DNA of 64,000 bases from Sphingomonadaceae bacterium (GTDB lineage Bacteria > Pseudomonadota > Alphaproteobacteria > Sphingomonadales > Sphingomonadaceae), in contig JASBUR010000019.1 of assembly GCA_030147805.1 (NCBI GenBank), positions 1 through 64,000 on the forward strand, given 5' to 3'. Position 1 is the first letter of the stretch. Every line of letters starts with the position of its first letter. Shown one piece after another: positions 17,845-26,277 of the stretch. The notes beneath the pieces were generated by a model. The model worked only from the letters and a program-made list of their open reading frames with translations, ran no database searches and was not told the DNA's origin. A program made the position numbers and the translations under genes.

Positions 17845-18231
17845 TTACAAGCGAACGGCCACCACAGGGCTAGGCCGATCAAGAACGCTTGGGCGATCCG
17901 GTTCATAAAGGGCGATGAGCCTTTCGAGGTCGGCGATCACTCCCCGGAGCCGCCGTATCTCCCCAAACTCCTCACTTTTCACGTTATCATGCGCCGTTCC
18001 ACACACGAGACATTTGAAGGAGATATGCCCCCGCCCGCACGGGGCGCATGGAGGTTGGATCAGGGCGTGAAGCTGCTCTCGCGTGAGGCGCGCTAGCTTC
18101 TTGGCGTGATAGTGGACCGTCGAGTTGTCGATGCTGAGACGTCGCGCGATCGACAGCTTCGGCTCGTCGGATAGGAGCCCGACAACAAGTGACCGCCGCT
18201 GCTGGTCGGACAGGTGGCGGAAGGTGCGCAT
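17845..18231 (-). CDS. Helix-turn-helix protein with zinc ribbon, 128 aa
   Basis: The N-terminal 55 residues form a HTH (LSDQQRRSLVVGLLSDEPKL, SIARRLSIDNSTVHYHAKKL), similar to resolvase- or LuxR-type DNA-binding helices. Next comes a Zn-ribbon-like CAPCGRGH/CLVCG and a C-terminal helix. It lies between the tail fibre gene and the lysis genes, 7 bp from the former, an unusual place for a regulator. It may be a late-gene regulator or a DNA-binding accessory; this is inference. Confidence 0.6.
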   Translation of the reverse strand: MRTFRHLSDQQRRSLVVGLLSDEPKLSIARRLSIDNSTVHYHAKKLARLTREQLHALIQPPCAPCGRGHISFKCLVCGTAHDNVKSEEFGEIRRLRGVIADLERLIALYEPDRPSVLDRPSPVVAVRL

Positions 18232-18238
18232 AGTTGGG

Positions 18239-19288
18239 CTAATTGCGGTCGATCAATAGCTCCGTCGCTGAGACAGCGATGCCAACCTTGATGGTCCCCG
18301 TTCCCGCGGTCGTCGCGATGCCGCCGGCATCCTGGAGGTAGTAGGTCGCACCGATGGAGAGGCCCGAGAATCCCGGAACGACCCCTGAGGTGATTACATC
18401 TGCTGGGGGATAGGTCGGGCTCGCCGCTCGAAGCTCAAAGAGCACGTAGTTGCCCGAGCCGCTGAACGTCATCGCGGTTGTTGCAGCGACCTCAATATTC
18501 TGGAGCCACGTCTTATGGCCGACCAAGCCGTAGCTATGCGCTGAAGCCTGGGTCGCCCCGGTACTGTTTGTGGCCGATGTGTTGCGGATCGCTCCGATCA
18601 GGATCGCTGCGTCCTGCGCGCTCACTGAAAGCGTCGAAGCGGAGGAGTTGCTGGCCTTGGTCAGCGGCGACGCCTGGTCGACGTCCTGAACAGCGTAGGT
18701 CTGGCCCTCGAAATCTCCCGATGATGCTGTGCCCGAGAGGGCGATCGTTCCCGCTGTCGAGCTTGCCGATGAGCCGGCCATATAGACCCAGACGGTCAAG
18801 TTTCCGACCGTGGCAATGAGTGTCATAGCCTGCCCATTCCAGGTCGCGCCCGAATAGGTCGGCGTGTTCTGCGAAACGGCAGAAAAGACGATGCAGCGGT
18901 TGTCGCCTGCGGGAAGAGTGTAAGCGAACGACGTGTTTCCCGTGAAGCCCGAGACGCTCGTGAACGTCACCGAGCCAAGGAGGGTTGGCCACGGCATGGT
19001 CATGAGCTGCCGAATGAAGCCGAGCACTCGGTTTCGGGTCGGGCTTGCGACGTTTGCTCGAGATAGTCGGATGCGCCCCACAACAGCGTCGTAGGCGACG
19101 CAAACGGGTGTCACGGACCCGTCGAGCGCCTCCCCGGCGGCGTATGAAATTATGCGGTTTAACGAGAGGAATTCCTCAGGAAGAACGCCGTCGGCGTTCA
19201 GCAAGGGGACCTTGCCGGCGTCGGCCGCGCCGGAACTTATGCTGACAAAATCGCTGGCGTCGGCGGGCTGTCCGTTTGCAATGGCCAT
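18239..19288 (-). CDS. Putative tail fibre / receptor-binding protein
   Basis: A 349-aa Ser/Thr/Ala/Gly-rich beta protein. The N-terminus (ASDFVSISSGAADAGKVPLL, NADGVLPEEFL) is the repeat-like attachment motif seen in many siphoviral tail fibres. The middle is beta-sandwich-like (TFTSVSGFTGNTSFAYTLPA) and the C-terminus (LSIGATYYLQDAGGIAT, GTIKVGIAVSATELLID) resembles fibre tip domains. It is the last tail-module gene before the lysis genes, where receptor-binding proteins normally sit. The ATG at 19288 follows the upstream stop (TAATATG). Confidence 0.75.
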   Translation of the reverse strand: MAIANGQPADASDFVSISSGAADAGKVPLLNADGVLPEEFLSLNRIISYAAGEALDGSVTPVCVAYDAVVGRIRLSRANVASPTRNRVLGFIRQLMTMPWPTLLGSVTFTSVSGFTGNTSFAYTLPAGDNRCIVFSAVSQNTPTYSGATWNGQAMTLIATVGNLTVWVYMAGSSASSTAGTIALSGTASSGDFEGQTYAVQDVDQASPLTKASNSSASTLSVSAQDAAILIGAIRNTSATNSTGATQASAHSYGLVGHKTWLQNIEVAATTAMTFSGSGNYVLFELRAASPTYPPADVITSGVVPGFSGLSIGATYYLQDAGGIATTAGTGTIKVGIAVSATELLIDRN

Positions 19289-19289
19289 A

Positions 19290-19766
19290 TTAGGTAAGAT
19301 TGAGCTGGTAACTGAACAGCGTGTCTTCACCCGTGACCTTGGTGTAGGCCGGGTCGATCACGATGCGCGCAAAGAGCCTACCGCCGCAGAACAAGCCGAA
19401 CTCCTCATACGTGTCGTCCGGTAGGCTCGCGTCGGTCATGAATACGTCGATGGTGACGGTGCCGCCGGCGGCTACAGCGTTGGTGATCGGGATGCCGGTC
19501 TCGAGCGGGCTCAGAAGGTCCGTCTGGCCGTCAGCGGCCGGTGTGTCGTCATCGCCTATGCTAACGCTATCGATCTCGATGCCGTAGGTCGTGTCACCGA
19601 CGAGCTGGCGAGCGATCAGATTGCGACCGTAGCCGCTTGAGTTGACCACCTTGTTCGGGAATGTGCCGATCGCACGGCTGACCTCCCCATTCCGGAAGGT
19701 CGTGATTGTCAGGTGACCCGCGACGCGGGTGCCGTCGCTACTGTGCTGGCGTCTCAGTCTTGGCAT
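19290..19766 (-). CDS. Tail-associated structural protein
   Basis: 158-aa beta-rich protein (GYGRNLIARQLVGDTTYGIE, IDSVSIGDDDTPAADGQTDL) like small tail fibre or tail-tip accessory proteins that precede the fibre gene. The chosen start overlaps the upstream gene by 29 bp; a later start is possible but I see no better one. Its stop is adjacent to the fibre start. Confidence 0.6.
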   Translation of the reverse strand: MPRLRRQHSSDGTRVAGHLTITTFRNGEVSRAIGTFPNKVVNSSGYGRNLIARQLVGDTTYGIEIDSVSIGDDDTPAADGQTDLLSPLETGIPITNAVAAGGTVTIDVFMTDASLPDDTYEEFGLFCGGRLFARIVIDPAYTKVTGEDTLFSYQLNLT

Positions 19767-19947
19767 TGTTGATGCGGGTCAGGGCACGCTTCACCTCGGC
19801 AAGGCTCGCCTGCGCACGGGCGATCGTAGTCTCAAGGTTCTCCTTGGCTCGAAGCAGGCCCTTCTCGGACAGCCGACGCTTCACGGTCGATTCCTCCGTG
19901 ATCTCGAGCACCGCGTCGCCGTTCACAATCTGGAGCCGTTGCCTCAT
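19738..19947 (-). CDS. Small coiled-coil protein, 69 aa
   Basis: Short beta hairpin (QRLQIVNGDAVLEITEE) followed by a long helix (LRAKENLETTIARAQASLAE). TATACT lies 7 bp upstream of the ATG on the minus strand, so it may have its own promoter. It is divergent from the plus-strand moron at 19994. Function unknown; probably a tail accessory. Confidence 0.55.
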   Translation of the reverse strand: MRQRLQIVNGDAVLEITEESTVKRRLSEKGLLRAKENLETTIARAQASLAEVKRALTRINNAKTETPAQ

Positions 19948-19993
19948 GCGCTCAGTATACGATACCCATCTTCACAAGAACTTGGGGGTGTGC

Positions 19994-20740
19994 ATGACAG
20001 AGGGGGACGTGCCGCCGGTGGCGCTGGCGGAACAGCCGCAGTCCAACAAGCGGCTGTGGAAATTCGGTGCCTGGGTCACTGGAGCCTGGCTAGGTGGCTT
20101 CGCGATTTACGTGTTCATTTGCTGGGCGGCAGTCGTGAAGATGCACCCCAACGAGTTCGGCGATTTTCTAGCCGGCGTATTCGCACCGCTCGCCTTTCTT
20201 TGGCTCGTGCTCGGCTTTTTCCAACAAGGAGAAGAGCTGCAAAACAGCGCTGCGGCACTGTGGCTCCAAGGCCGCGAACTCCAGAACTCGGTGGAGCAAC
20301 AACGCGAATTGGTGAACGTTACGCGAGAGCAACTGAAATTCGAGAGCGAGGTGCTGCAGCAGCAGCGCGATGAAATGGCGCGAAATGCTCAACCTGTGCT
20401 TTCCATCACGGGTGGGATGATGACCCATAGTTCGGGCATTATGACCAAGAAGCAGTTTTACGTCGGGAACCACGGCAAAACTTGCACCAAATTCCGCGTG
20501 CGCTTCACGTCGGCTAGGAAAGTGGTCTGCGCGCAAAGTATCGATATGCTCGAAAGGGGCCAGCGAATTTCTTGCGAGTTTGACCCGTCCAAGGTTCATA
20601 CAACAGCTCTGTATGTCACTGCCACCTATCTTGATGAACGCATGGTGGAGGGCAAAAAGCGCTGGCGTCTCTACCGGACGGGCGACAAGTATGCCGTTAA
20701 AGTACTCGGCGAGGAAGCCGATCAGGACCAGGTAGCGTAG
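19994..20740 (+). CDS. Two-TM coiled-coil membrane protein, candidate moron
   Basis: 248 aa. A cytoplasmic N-terminus is followed by two membrane helices (WVTGAWLGGFAIYVFICWAA and FLAGVFAPLAFLWLVLGFF, residues 28-78), then a long coiled coil (residues 80-135, EELQNSAAALWLQGRELQNS...) and a beta-rich C-terminal domain (QPVLSITGGMMTHSSGIMTK). It is on the plus strand inside the minus-strand tail module, overlaps the 3' end of the tail gene by 19 bp, and is visibly less GC-rich than the neighbouring tail genes. These are marks of an independently acquired lysogenic-conversion gene. A role in superinfection exclusion or defence is plausible but unproven. The ATG at 19994 is the first that leaves the divergent promoter free. 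Confidence 0.75.
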   Translation: MTEGDVPPVALAEQPQSNKRLWKFGAWVTGAWLGGFAIYVFICWAAVVKMHPNEFGDFLAGVFAPLAFLWLVLGFFQQGEELQNSAAALWLQGRELQNSVEQQRELVNVTREQLKFESEVLQQQRDEMARNAQPVLSITGGMMTHSSGIMTKKQFYVGNHGKTCTKFRVRFTSARKVVCAQSIDMLERGQRISCEFDPSKVHTTALYVTATYLDERMVEGKKRWRLYRTGDKYAVKVLGEEADQDQVA

Positions 20741-22128
20741 CCCCACGTGAACGATCCCCACAGGTACGGGGCCGACGAAGCGACGGGCGCGGCCAGCGTG
20801 TCGCTCGTCGCAACGGTGTCCTCAAGGGGGTAGAAATTCAGGAGCGTCTCCTGATCATCGACGATGACCTCCCTGCTGCGAAGCTGCGCCTGTAGGTATT
20901 CGATGATGCCGATCGACTTGAGGGTGGCGAAGCGCACTTCGTACTCGAACTGCTCGCCAAGCGGGTCGCGCATCCGGGCGCTGACGCTCTGGATCAGGAC
21001 CTCGATGTCCTTGCTGCGCTGCGCTGAGCTGATGCGCACCACCTGCCCGGAGCGGAAGCCGTCCTCGTAGCTGCGGAAGCTGCCCTCGTAGAGCTGCGCC
21101 TGGTAGCTGGTGAGCTCCGCGATGGCGCGGGCGATGGCCTCCTCCTGGCTGCGGATACTCTTGTCGGTGATGGCAAACTCGTAGCGGCCGAACTCGCCGA
21201 TGGAGCCGGGGTTCGGGACGTTCACCACGATCGGGAACAGGTAGGTGCCCGACACCTCAATATTGTTGGTGCCGCTGCCCGGCGTGTTGCCCGCCGTGAA
21301 GCGCAGGTATTTCTCATTGAAATTCCACATGCAGTCGAACAAGGCGTCATCGTCGAGAAACTCGACGCCAACCGTCTGACCGACCCCGCCGACCTCTACC
21401 GTCGGGAGCTGGGCGTACTTGTTGGCAAGCGAAAACTGCGAGCGGGTGCCATCGCCGGAAAGTAGCTCCGTGCGCGGGGTGTCGCTCTCCCGCTCCCCAC
21501 CCTGCACAAGAACGGCGTTCCTGATCTGCGACAGGTCCTCGCGTATCTCGAGGCTGTCATAGATGAAGTTGCCCGACGTGTCGGAAAGCGCCGGCCCTGG
21601 CTCAGCGTTCTTGGGGAAAAAGTGGATGTCTTTGTCGTAATCGACGTACCAAACGTAGGAGATGGCATCGGCCAGCTTCTGGAGGCAGTCGGCGACGCTG
21701 AGCCGGTTGAACGCGATGCTGCCGATCTCAAGGCCACCGGCAACGCCTGCGGTCGTGAAGCCATCGGTCGTGTAGGTCGCCACGAGGTCGCTGATGATCG
21801 CGCCGACCGTGGTGCTTTCGTAGCGCTCCGTCACGAGCTGCCGCTTGAGGAACTGCGAGTAGTCGCTGCACTCGACGGTATACTCGAGTAGCTTTGCCGA
21901 GCGCAGCTCTTCTCCAATGCGCACGATGACGCCGCCAAAGACCTTGCTGCCGTCCTTCGTGACGATGATCTCCTCGCCTAGTGACGGCACATAGGTAAGG
22001 CTGCCGTACTTCCGGAGCTTGAACTCGAGGAAGTCCGCTTGCTGGTTGAGGTGATCCGTCTTGCGAAGTGACGGGAACTGGACGCTGGCGGTGCGGTCGA
22101 TGCCGGCGATGGTGACAACGATGGCCAT
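20722..22128 (-). CDS. Tail tip / baseplate-like protein
   Basis: 468-aa protein directly after the tape measure in transcription order, where the distal tail or tail-associated protein lies. N-terminal beta domain (TASVQFPSLRKTDHLNQQAD, FKLRKYGSLTYVPSLGEEII) is like the distal-tail/gp27-type tube domain that replaces the tail tube at the tip. The later region (VQGGERESDTPRTELLSGDG) and C-terminal beta domain fit a hub protein. No peptidase motif is visible. The start at 22128 is 3 bp after the tape measure stop. Confidence 0.7.
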   Translation of the reverse strand: MAIVVTIAGIDRTASVQFPSLRKTDHLNQQADFLEFKLRKYGSLTYVPSLGEEIIVTKDGSKVFGGVIVRIGEELRSAKLLEYTVECSDYSQFLKRQLVTERYESTTVGAIISDLVATYTTDGFTTAGVAGGLEIGSIAFNRLSVADCLQKLADAISYVWYVDYDKDIHFFPKNAEPGPALSDTSGNFIYDSLEIREDLSQIRNAVLVQGGERESDTPRTELLSGDGTRSQFSLANKYAQLPTVEVGGVGQTVGVEFLDDDALFDCMWNFNEKYLRFTAGNTPGSGTNNIEVSGTYLFPIVVNVPNPGSIGEFGRYEFAITDKSIRSQEEAIARAIAELTSYQAQLYEGSFRSYEDGFRSGQVVRISSAQRSKDIEVLIQSVSARMRDPLGEQFEYEVRFATLKSIGIIEYLQAQLRSREVIVDDQETLLNFYPLEDTVATSDTLAAPVASSAPYLWGSFTWGYATWS

Positions 22129-22130
22129 AC

Positions 22131-23882
22131 CTAGAATTGGCTGGAAAGCCGGAGCTTGCCCATGATCATGTCGCCGATCTGCTCGGCGACATCGGCCGAT
22201 AGGAAGACGCTCCCCGCCATGTTCAGAATGGGCTGCGCCGTCTGCCACGCGCCAGACCGGCCAGCCAAGTCGTTTGCGGCGATCGTGTCGCTATCTATGC
22301 GGCCAAGGTTGGCATTAACTTCCTTAATGAGAGAGATTTTGCCGCCGAAGCCGGGCACCTTCTGAGCCGCGGCGATGACCTTGTTGATGGCGCGGATGGC
22401 CTTGTTCACGCCCTCGAGCAAGAAGTTGATCATGCCTTCGACGACGGCGATCACGGCATTGGCGGCATCCGTGGCGATGAGCTGAATGCCAAGCCAGACG
22501 TTCTGCCACGCCTCCTTCGTCGCGTAGCCCTGGTTGATGAGATACAGGAGCGCCGCCGCAACAGCGGACACCCCTGCGACGATTGCGAGCATCGGAAGCG
22601 ATATGGCAGCCATGACGGCACCAAGGGCGCCGAACATTAAGACGAGGCCTGGAAGCGCGATAGCGATAGGGAGCAAGACGGCAAACAGGGCGGTAAACAA
22701 CAGGGCTCCTGCCAAAAGGGCTGCGGAAAGCTTTGGATGCTCACTGACAAATCTGCCGACTGCCTCGGTGATCTCGATGAGCGCCCCTGTTAGCGGTTTG
22801 AGGTATGGGAGAAGCTGAGTTCCAATCTCGCGGCCGGTCTGCACCAACTTGTCGTTGAAGTTACTCCACAGGCCGCCAAGCGAAGTCGCTTGCTCATTCA
22901 TCAGGTTGAAGAACCGCCCGCCCTCGCCTGTCATTGCGGCTAGCGCTGCCTGCACGTCGGCGAACGTCACCTGGCCGTCGGAAATCATCTCCTGAACCTG
23001 GCCCGCAGTGATCTTCGCAGCACCGCCGAAGCTGGTGATCTTCTGGGAGGCTAGGTCGATGGTCCCGTTGTTCTTCGCGATCGTGCCCTGAACCTCGGCA
23101 ATCTTCCGACGGGTCTCCCCTATGTCGATGGTGAGGTTTTTCCAGCTCGCGCCGCTGTCCTTGTTGTTGCGCTGCATTTCTCGCATCCGGTTCTCCTGCT
23201 TCTGGAGCTGGACGTTCAGGGTGTGCAGCTTGGACTGAGCGGCAGCATTCGCACTGCCGAGCTTCTCCACCTGCTTCGTCGTGAGGCCGGCAGCGTTGGC
23301 AACCGACACCGCTGCTTTTCCCGTCTTGTTGAAGTGATCAACGAGGGCGTCGAGCATGGGAACGCCAGCCTCGGTGAACTGGCGAAGCTCGGTGCCGGTC
23401 AACTTCGTGGCCGCCTTCACCTGCCCGAAGGCGAGGATGAGCTGAGGCAGCTTATCCATCCCGACGCCGGCAGTGATGTCGCCAAGCATCCGCATGGTGG
23501 GGATGAGTTCCTCAGCGGTCGTGCCGTAGGCGAGGAGCTGCTTCGCCGCCTGCTCGAGCTGAGGCAGCTCGAACGGAGTCTTTTGCGCGAATTCTGCGAG
23601 GTCGCGCAGCGTCTTCTCGGCTAGCTCGGCGTTGCCGATCATGGTGCGGAAGGCGATTTGCGTCTGCTCGTAACCGGCACCGGCCTTGATGATGCCGCCT
23701 GTGAGAAGCGCGAGGCCGCCGAACGCGATCGTTCCGGCGGTGCCGAGGGCCATCATGCCCTCACGCATATGCTGGGTCCTGGCCTCGACCGCTTCGAGGT
23801 TACGTCCAAGAGTATTGAAAACGCCGTTCGCTCTGTTCTGAGCGTCTACTACGATGTTAATCTTGGTCTCGCGGTTTGCCAC
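22131..23882 (-). CDS. Tail tape measure protein
   Basis: 583 aa. The N-terminal third shows the classical TMP core (GAGYEQTQIAFRTMIGNAEL, AEKTLRDLAEFAQKTPFELP). A long coiled-coil stretch follows (residues 205-250), then hydrophobic helices (ALLAGALLFTALFAVLLPIA and LVLMFGALGAVMAAISLPML) that may form the channel at DNA ejection. Tape measure length sets tail length; at about 0.15 nm per residue this predicts a tail near 85-90 nm. It follows the frameshifted chaperone genes, as in other siphoviruses. Confidence 0.92.
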   Translation of the reverse strand: MANRETKINIVVDAQNRANGVFNTLGRNLEAVEARTQHMREGMMALGTAGTIAFGGLALLTGGIIKAGAGYEQTQIAFRTMIGNAELAEKTLRDLAEFAQKTPFELPQLEQAAKQLLAYGTTAEELIPTMRMLGDITAGVGMDKLPQLILAFGQVKAATKLTGTELRQFTEAGVPMLDALVDHFNKTGKAAVSVANAAGLTTKQVEKLGSANAAAQSKLHTLNVQLQKQENRMREMQRNNKDSGASWKNLTIDIGETRRKIAEVQGTIAKNNGTIDLASQKITSFGGAAKITAGQVQEMISDGQVTFADVQAALAAMTGEGGRFFNLMNEQATSLGGLWSNFNDKLVQTGREIGTQLLPYLKPLTGALIEITEAVGRFVSEHPKLSAALLAGALLFTALFAVLLPIAIALPGLVLMFGALGAVMAAISLPMLAIVAGVSAVAAALLYLINQGYATKEAWQNVWLGIQLIATDAANAVIAVVEGMINFLLEGVNKAIRAINKVIAAAQKVPGFGGKISLIKEVNANLGRIDSDTIAANDLAGRSGAWQTAQPILNMAGSVFLSADVAEQIGDMIMGKLRLSSQF

Positions 23883-23884
23883 GG

Positions 23885-24390
23885 TTAGGTTTTTTTAGAG
23901 GCCAGCTCCTGTCTCTTCCGGTCGCGCTTCATCTTCTCGATGATGAGCGCGATCACGTAGTGCGGCGTGTTCTGGAACTGCTCATACGTCCAGCCGTACT
24001 CCTGCATGATGGCGATGCGCTGCATCTCGCCGTCCATGCGGCCCATCGCATAGTGAGCGATCGACGCCTCTAGCTCTTTTTTTTTGAAACGATCTCGTCG
24101 AGCGCTGTGACCAGGGCGTCGAAGTCCTCGCTTGGCAGCTCAAAGCAGATGTCGACCAGCCCTTCGGTGACACCGTCGACCGAGACAACGAGCTGGCGCA
24201 CTAGCTCCTCCTGCATCTCGAACATGACGGTAGGGTCGAAGTCAGTGACCTTCTGCGCGCCGGCTGAAATATCGAACTTCGCATCCCTGAGAAGCGTGCG
24301 CTGGATCGCCTGATGTTCGCGCGCGGTAGCGTAGCTCTTGGCGACGATCTGATGCTTTCCGACACTGAACGTGATGGTTTCTCGCTCCAT
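23885..24390 (-). CDS. Tail assembly chaperone GT-type fusion made by -1 frameshift
   Basis: If ribosomes slip back one base on the A-run at 24077-24085, translation continues past the 106-aa product in the -1 frame to a TAA at 23885-23887, giving 168 aa. The extension reads ELEASIAHYAMGRMDGEMQR, then IAIMQEYGWTYEQFQNTPHY and a charged C-terminus, and it has no good start codon of its own near the junction. Length arithmetic is exact (506 nt plus one re-read base). This is the lambda G/GT arrangement, located as expected between the tail tube and tape measure genes. Confidence 0.85.
24070..24390 (-). CDS. Tail assembly chaperone, G-type unshifted product
   Basis: 106-aa protein (beta strands ETITFSVGKHQIVAKSYATA, then helices VMFEMQEELVRQLVVSVDGV). 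It ends in the low-complexity SKKKS immediately at the slippery site. By position between tail tube and tape measure it is the short chaperone that coats the tape measure during tail assembly. Starts 5 bp after the tail tube gene. Confidence 0.85.
   Translation of the reverse strand: MERETITFSVGKHQIVAKSYATAREHQAIQRTLLRDAKFDISAGAQKVTDFDPTVMFEMQEELVRQLVVSVDGVTEGLVDICFELPSEDFDALVTALDEIVSKKKS
24076..24082 (-). promoter_or_regulatory. Programmed -1 frameshift slippery site A AAA AAG
   Basis: On the minus strand the zero frame reads TCA AAA AAA AAG AGC TAG. The heptamer A AAA AAG, one of the strongest bacterial -1 slippery sequences (as in dnaX), lies two codons before the stop and inside a run of nine A. 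Confidence 0.85.
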
Positions 24391-24394
24391 AGGA

Positions 24395-25369
24395 CTAATA
24401 GCTAGACTGGGTATTGATAAGCTCAGCCGTCAGCATTTCGGCATCGGCGATGCTGTAGAAAGCCTTGAAATCCACGGTTGCGGTGACGACGTCGCCATTC
24501 CCGTAGCCGCGCTCGAAGCTCGAGAACTGAACCTTCGCAAGGTCGATGGTGAGTTGCGGATTGAGCGTGCTGCCGATCGTCACGTCGGTGTTGGTGAGGC
24601 GGATGCGCATCGCCTGGGCGGTGTCCGCAAGCATCTGCGTCTTGAATGTGTTGTCGTTGAAGACGAGCTCGAGGCTGCCTTCGACGGAGAGTTCCTTGTT
24701 CAGAATATCGGCCTGATCAACGGAGCCGACCTTGCGATCGTCCTCCACGTTCTTGCTGATCGTGAGCTTCACTGAACGGATGTCGATGGTGGACGCAGCG
24801 CCTAGGCCAGACAGGTCGGACGCAACCTTCAAGCTGCCGTGCTGAGGCAGGAAGTGGTTCTCTTCGGTGTAGCTGGGAGACAGGGTAGCGGTAGCGCCAA
24901 CCTTGGAGCGGAATGACGCCTTGTAGCGAGCGTACTGGCCGAGCATCACGTCCAAGTCGAGCGACTGGAGCATGGCGAGGGCGTACTTGTAGTCCTGGTT
25001 CGGGTCGTCGAGGAAAAGCGTTAGCGAGGGGTGCTGAGCGCTCTGGAGAACCGAGAAGGTGTGCGGGTAAACCGTGGTCTCCTGAGCGGACCCGGTAGAT
25101 ACGCCCCCTAGGGCGGAAAGCAGGATGAGTCCGAAGCTCTTGTCGTAAAGGTTGCCCTCGATCTCTCCCTCGGCGAACTTCGCGATCACCGCAGCGCCGG
25201 GGCTGTCCTCAATGACGCCGACGGAGCTTTCGTCGATGGCCTGCTCGATGCCGTCGTCTATGGATAGCGAGACCTTGGGGAGCCAGAAGCTGGCCGCTGA
25301 TTCCGCGGTGCCGCGGGACGCTTCCTTTGCGATTCCGATGTCAGCCAAGCGGCCAATGAATTTGGTCAT
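24395..25369 (-). CDS. Major tail tube protein
   Basis: 324 aa, beta-rich, with the typical N-terminus of phage tail tube proteins (IGIAKEASRGTAESAASFWL, PKVSLSIDDGIEQAIDESSV) and a later GNLYDKSFGLILLSALGG segment. The C-terminal part (SVEGSLELVFNDNTFKTQ, MRIRLTNTDVTIGSTLNPQL) looks like an added immunoglobulin-like or second tube domain. Position before the frameshifted chaperones supports the call. The start overlaps the upstream gene's stop (ATGA). Confidence 0.85.
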   Translation of the reverse strand: MTKFIGRLADIGIAKEASRGTAESAASFWLPKVSLSIDDGIEQAIDESSVGVIEDSPGAAVIAKFAEGEIEGNLYDKSFGLILLSALGGVSTGSAQETTVYPHTFSVLQSAQHPSLTLFLDDPNQDYKYALAMLQSLDLDVMLGQYARYKASFRSKVGATATLSPSYTEENHFLPQHGSLKVASDLSGLGAASTIDIRSVKLTISKNVEDDRKVGSVDQADILNKELSVEGSLELVFNDNTFKTQMLADTAQAMRIRLTNTDVTIGSTLNPQLTIDLAKVQFSSFERGYGNGDVVTATVDFKAFYSIADAEMLTAELINTQSSY

Positions 25370-25557
25370 GCCTCGTGTTGGTTAGGGGCTCCTTCTAAGT
25401 TGATCGCGAGCACGCGCTCGGCTTCCTCGCGGGAGGTCGCGCGAACGGAGACAGGCGGGTTTCGCTTCGGAAAAAAGAATACTTGGGAGCGGTCGGCAGC
25501 GGCAACATCCATGCTGCGGTCACTGGCGGCTACCTGGCTTCCTTTCTTGGCGCTCAT
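25366..25557 (-). CDS. Hypothetical small phage protein, 63 aa
   Basis: Starts MSAKKGSQVAASDRSMDVAA and ends EEAERVLAINLEGAPNQHEA, a flexible N-terminus and one short alpha/beta unit. The ATG at 25557 lies 7 bp after TATACT, part of a conserved promoter-like motif (25562-25586). It overlaps the tail tube start by 4 bp. Function unknown. Confidence 0.55.
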   Translation of the reverse strand: MSAKKGSQVAASDRSMDVAAADRSQVFFFPKRNPPVSVRATSREEAERVLAINLEGAPNQHEA

Positions 25558-25561
25558 ACTG

Positions 25562-25586
25562 AAAGTATAGCACCCGGATTCCACAG
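25562..25586 (-). promoter_or_regulatory. Conserved late-block promoter-like motif, copy 1
   Basis: Minus strand reads CTGTGGAATCCGGGTGC followed by TATACTTT, 7 bp before the ATG of the 63-aa gene. Near-identical CTRTGGAWT...TATACTT arrangements occur at 30154-30180 and 32531-32555 before other late genes. A transcript from this -10 would be leaderless or nearly so. Confidence 0.5.
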
Positions 25587-25802
25587 CTACGGCGTTGCTG
25601 AGCAGGGACGGAAGCCATCGCTTTCGAGGTTGGCATCGTGCTTGTTCGGGTAGTCCAGACTGACCCGGAGTTCAAAGCCGGTCGCTGTCTCTTTGACACC
25701 GTAATTGAGCTTTGCGTCCATCGCGATCCGCATCCAGGCCGCGCCTTCTTCGCGCGCTTCTTCCCTGGTCCGAAATTCTTTGCACTTGAATACGCGCGTC
25801 AT
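25587..25802 (-). CDS. Hypothetical small phage protein, 71 aa
   Basis: Reads MTRVFKCKEFRTREEAREEG then an amphipathic helix and strands (KETATGFELRVSLDYPN). An in-frame ATG at 25817 gives five extra residues. It lies between the tail terminator-like and tail tube genes. Function unknown. Confidence 0.55.
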   Translation of the reverse strand: MTRVFKCKEFRTREEAREEGAAWMRIAMDAKLNYGVKETATGFELRVSLDYPNKHDANLESDGFRPCSATP

Positions 25803-25839
25803 TGGCCCCTCCCCCAAAAGTATGAGGACGGTCTAGGGC

Positions 25840-26277
25840 CTAAAACGTGAGCTGAACATGCTGCTTCGCCTCAATCTGCACCACGACCATGATGAGGTCC
25901 TTGCCGCCGTGCTGGAAAGGCTCTGGGGCAAGCGAGACAGGCAGCACGCCGCCCATAGCCGTGCCGGCAAGTGTCGGATCGTTGTCAAAGACCTGTAGAA
26001 TGGCCTCAATATTGGCCTCTACGGTGGTAGCGTCCTCAATGTCCTCGGCGTTCCAAAGCACTATGATGTCGTAGGTGTAGGCCCGCGTGATTGAACGGTT
26101 GTCGAGCACCTCGCTTTCGATCGATGGCGGCATGAGGAAGGCGTGCGGGAAGTTCGGGATGTCGGCCGCAAGCGGGTCGCGTTTGATGTCGGTTGTGGTG
26201 GCGCCGGCAAGCACCTCCGCCGTCACGAGGGCGTCGAGGTTGGTCTTGATGGCGGCCTTGATCGTGACCGCGCTCAT
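25840..26277 (-). CDS. Putative tail terminator / tail completion protein
   Basis: 145-aa alpha/beta protein (IKAAIKTNLDALVTAEVLAG, then strands AYTYDIIVLWNAEDIEDATT and GGKDLIMVVVQIEAKQHVQL). Length, secondary-structure order and position between the gp10-like protein and the tail tube match gpU-type tail terminators, which cap the tube and join it to the head. Its start overlaps the upstream stop by 4 bp. Call by synteny. Confidence 0.7.
   Translation of the reverse strand: MSAVTIKAAIKTNLDALVTAEVLAGATTTDIKRDPLAADIPNFPHAFLMPPSIESEVLDNRSITRAYTYDIIVLWNAEDIEDATTVEANIEAILQVFDNDPTLAGTAMGGVLPVSLAPEPFQHGGKDLIMVVVQIEAKQHVQLTF

Noticed and set aside
18239-19288. Diversity-generating retroelement at the tail fibre gene
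   Set aside because: No reverse transcriptase and no template-repeat copy seen in the window.
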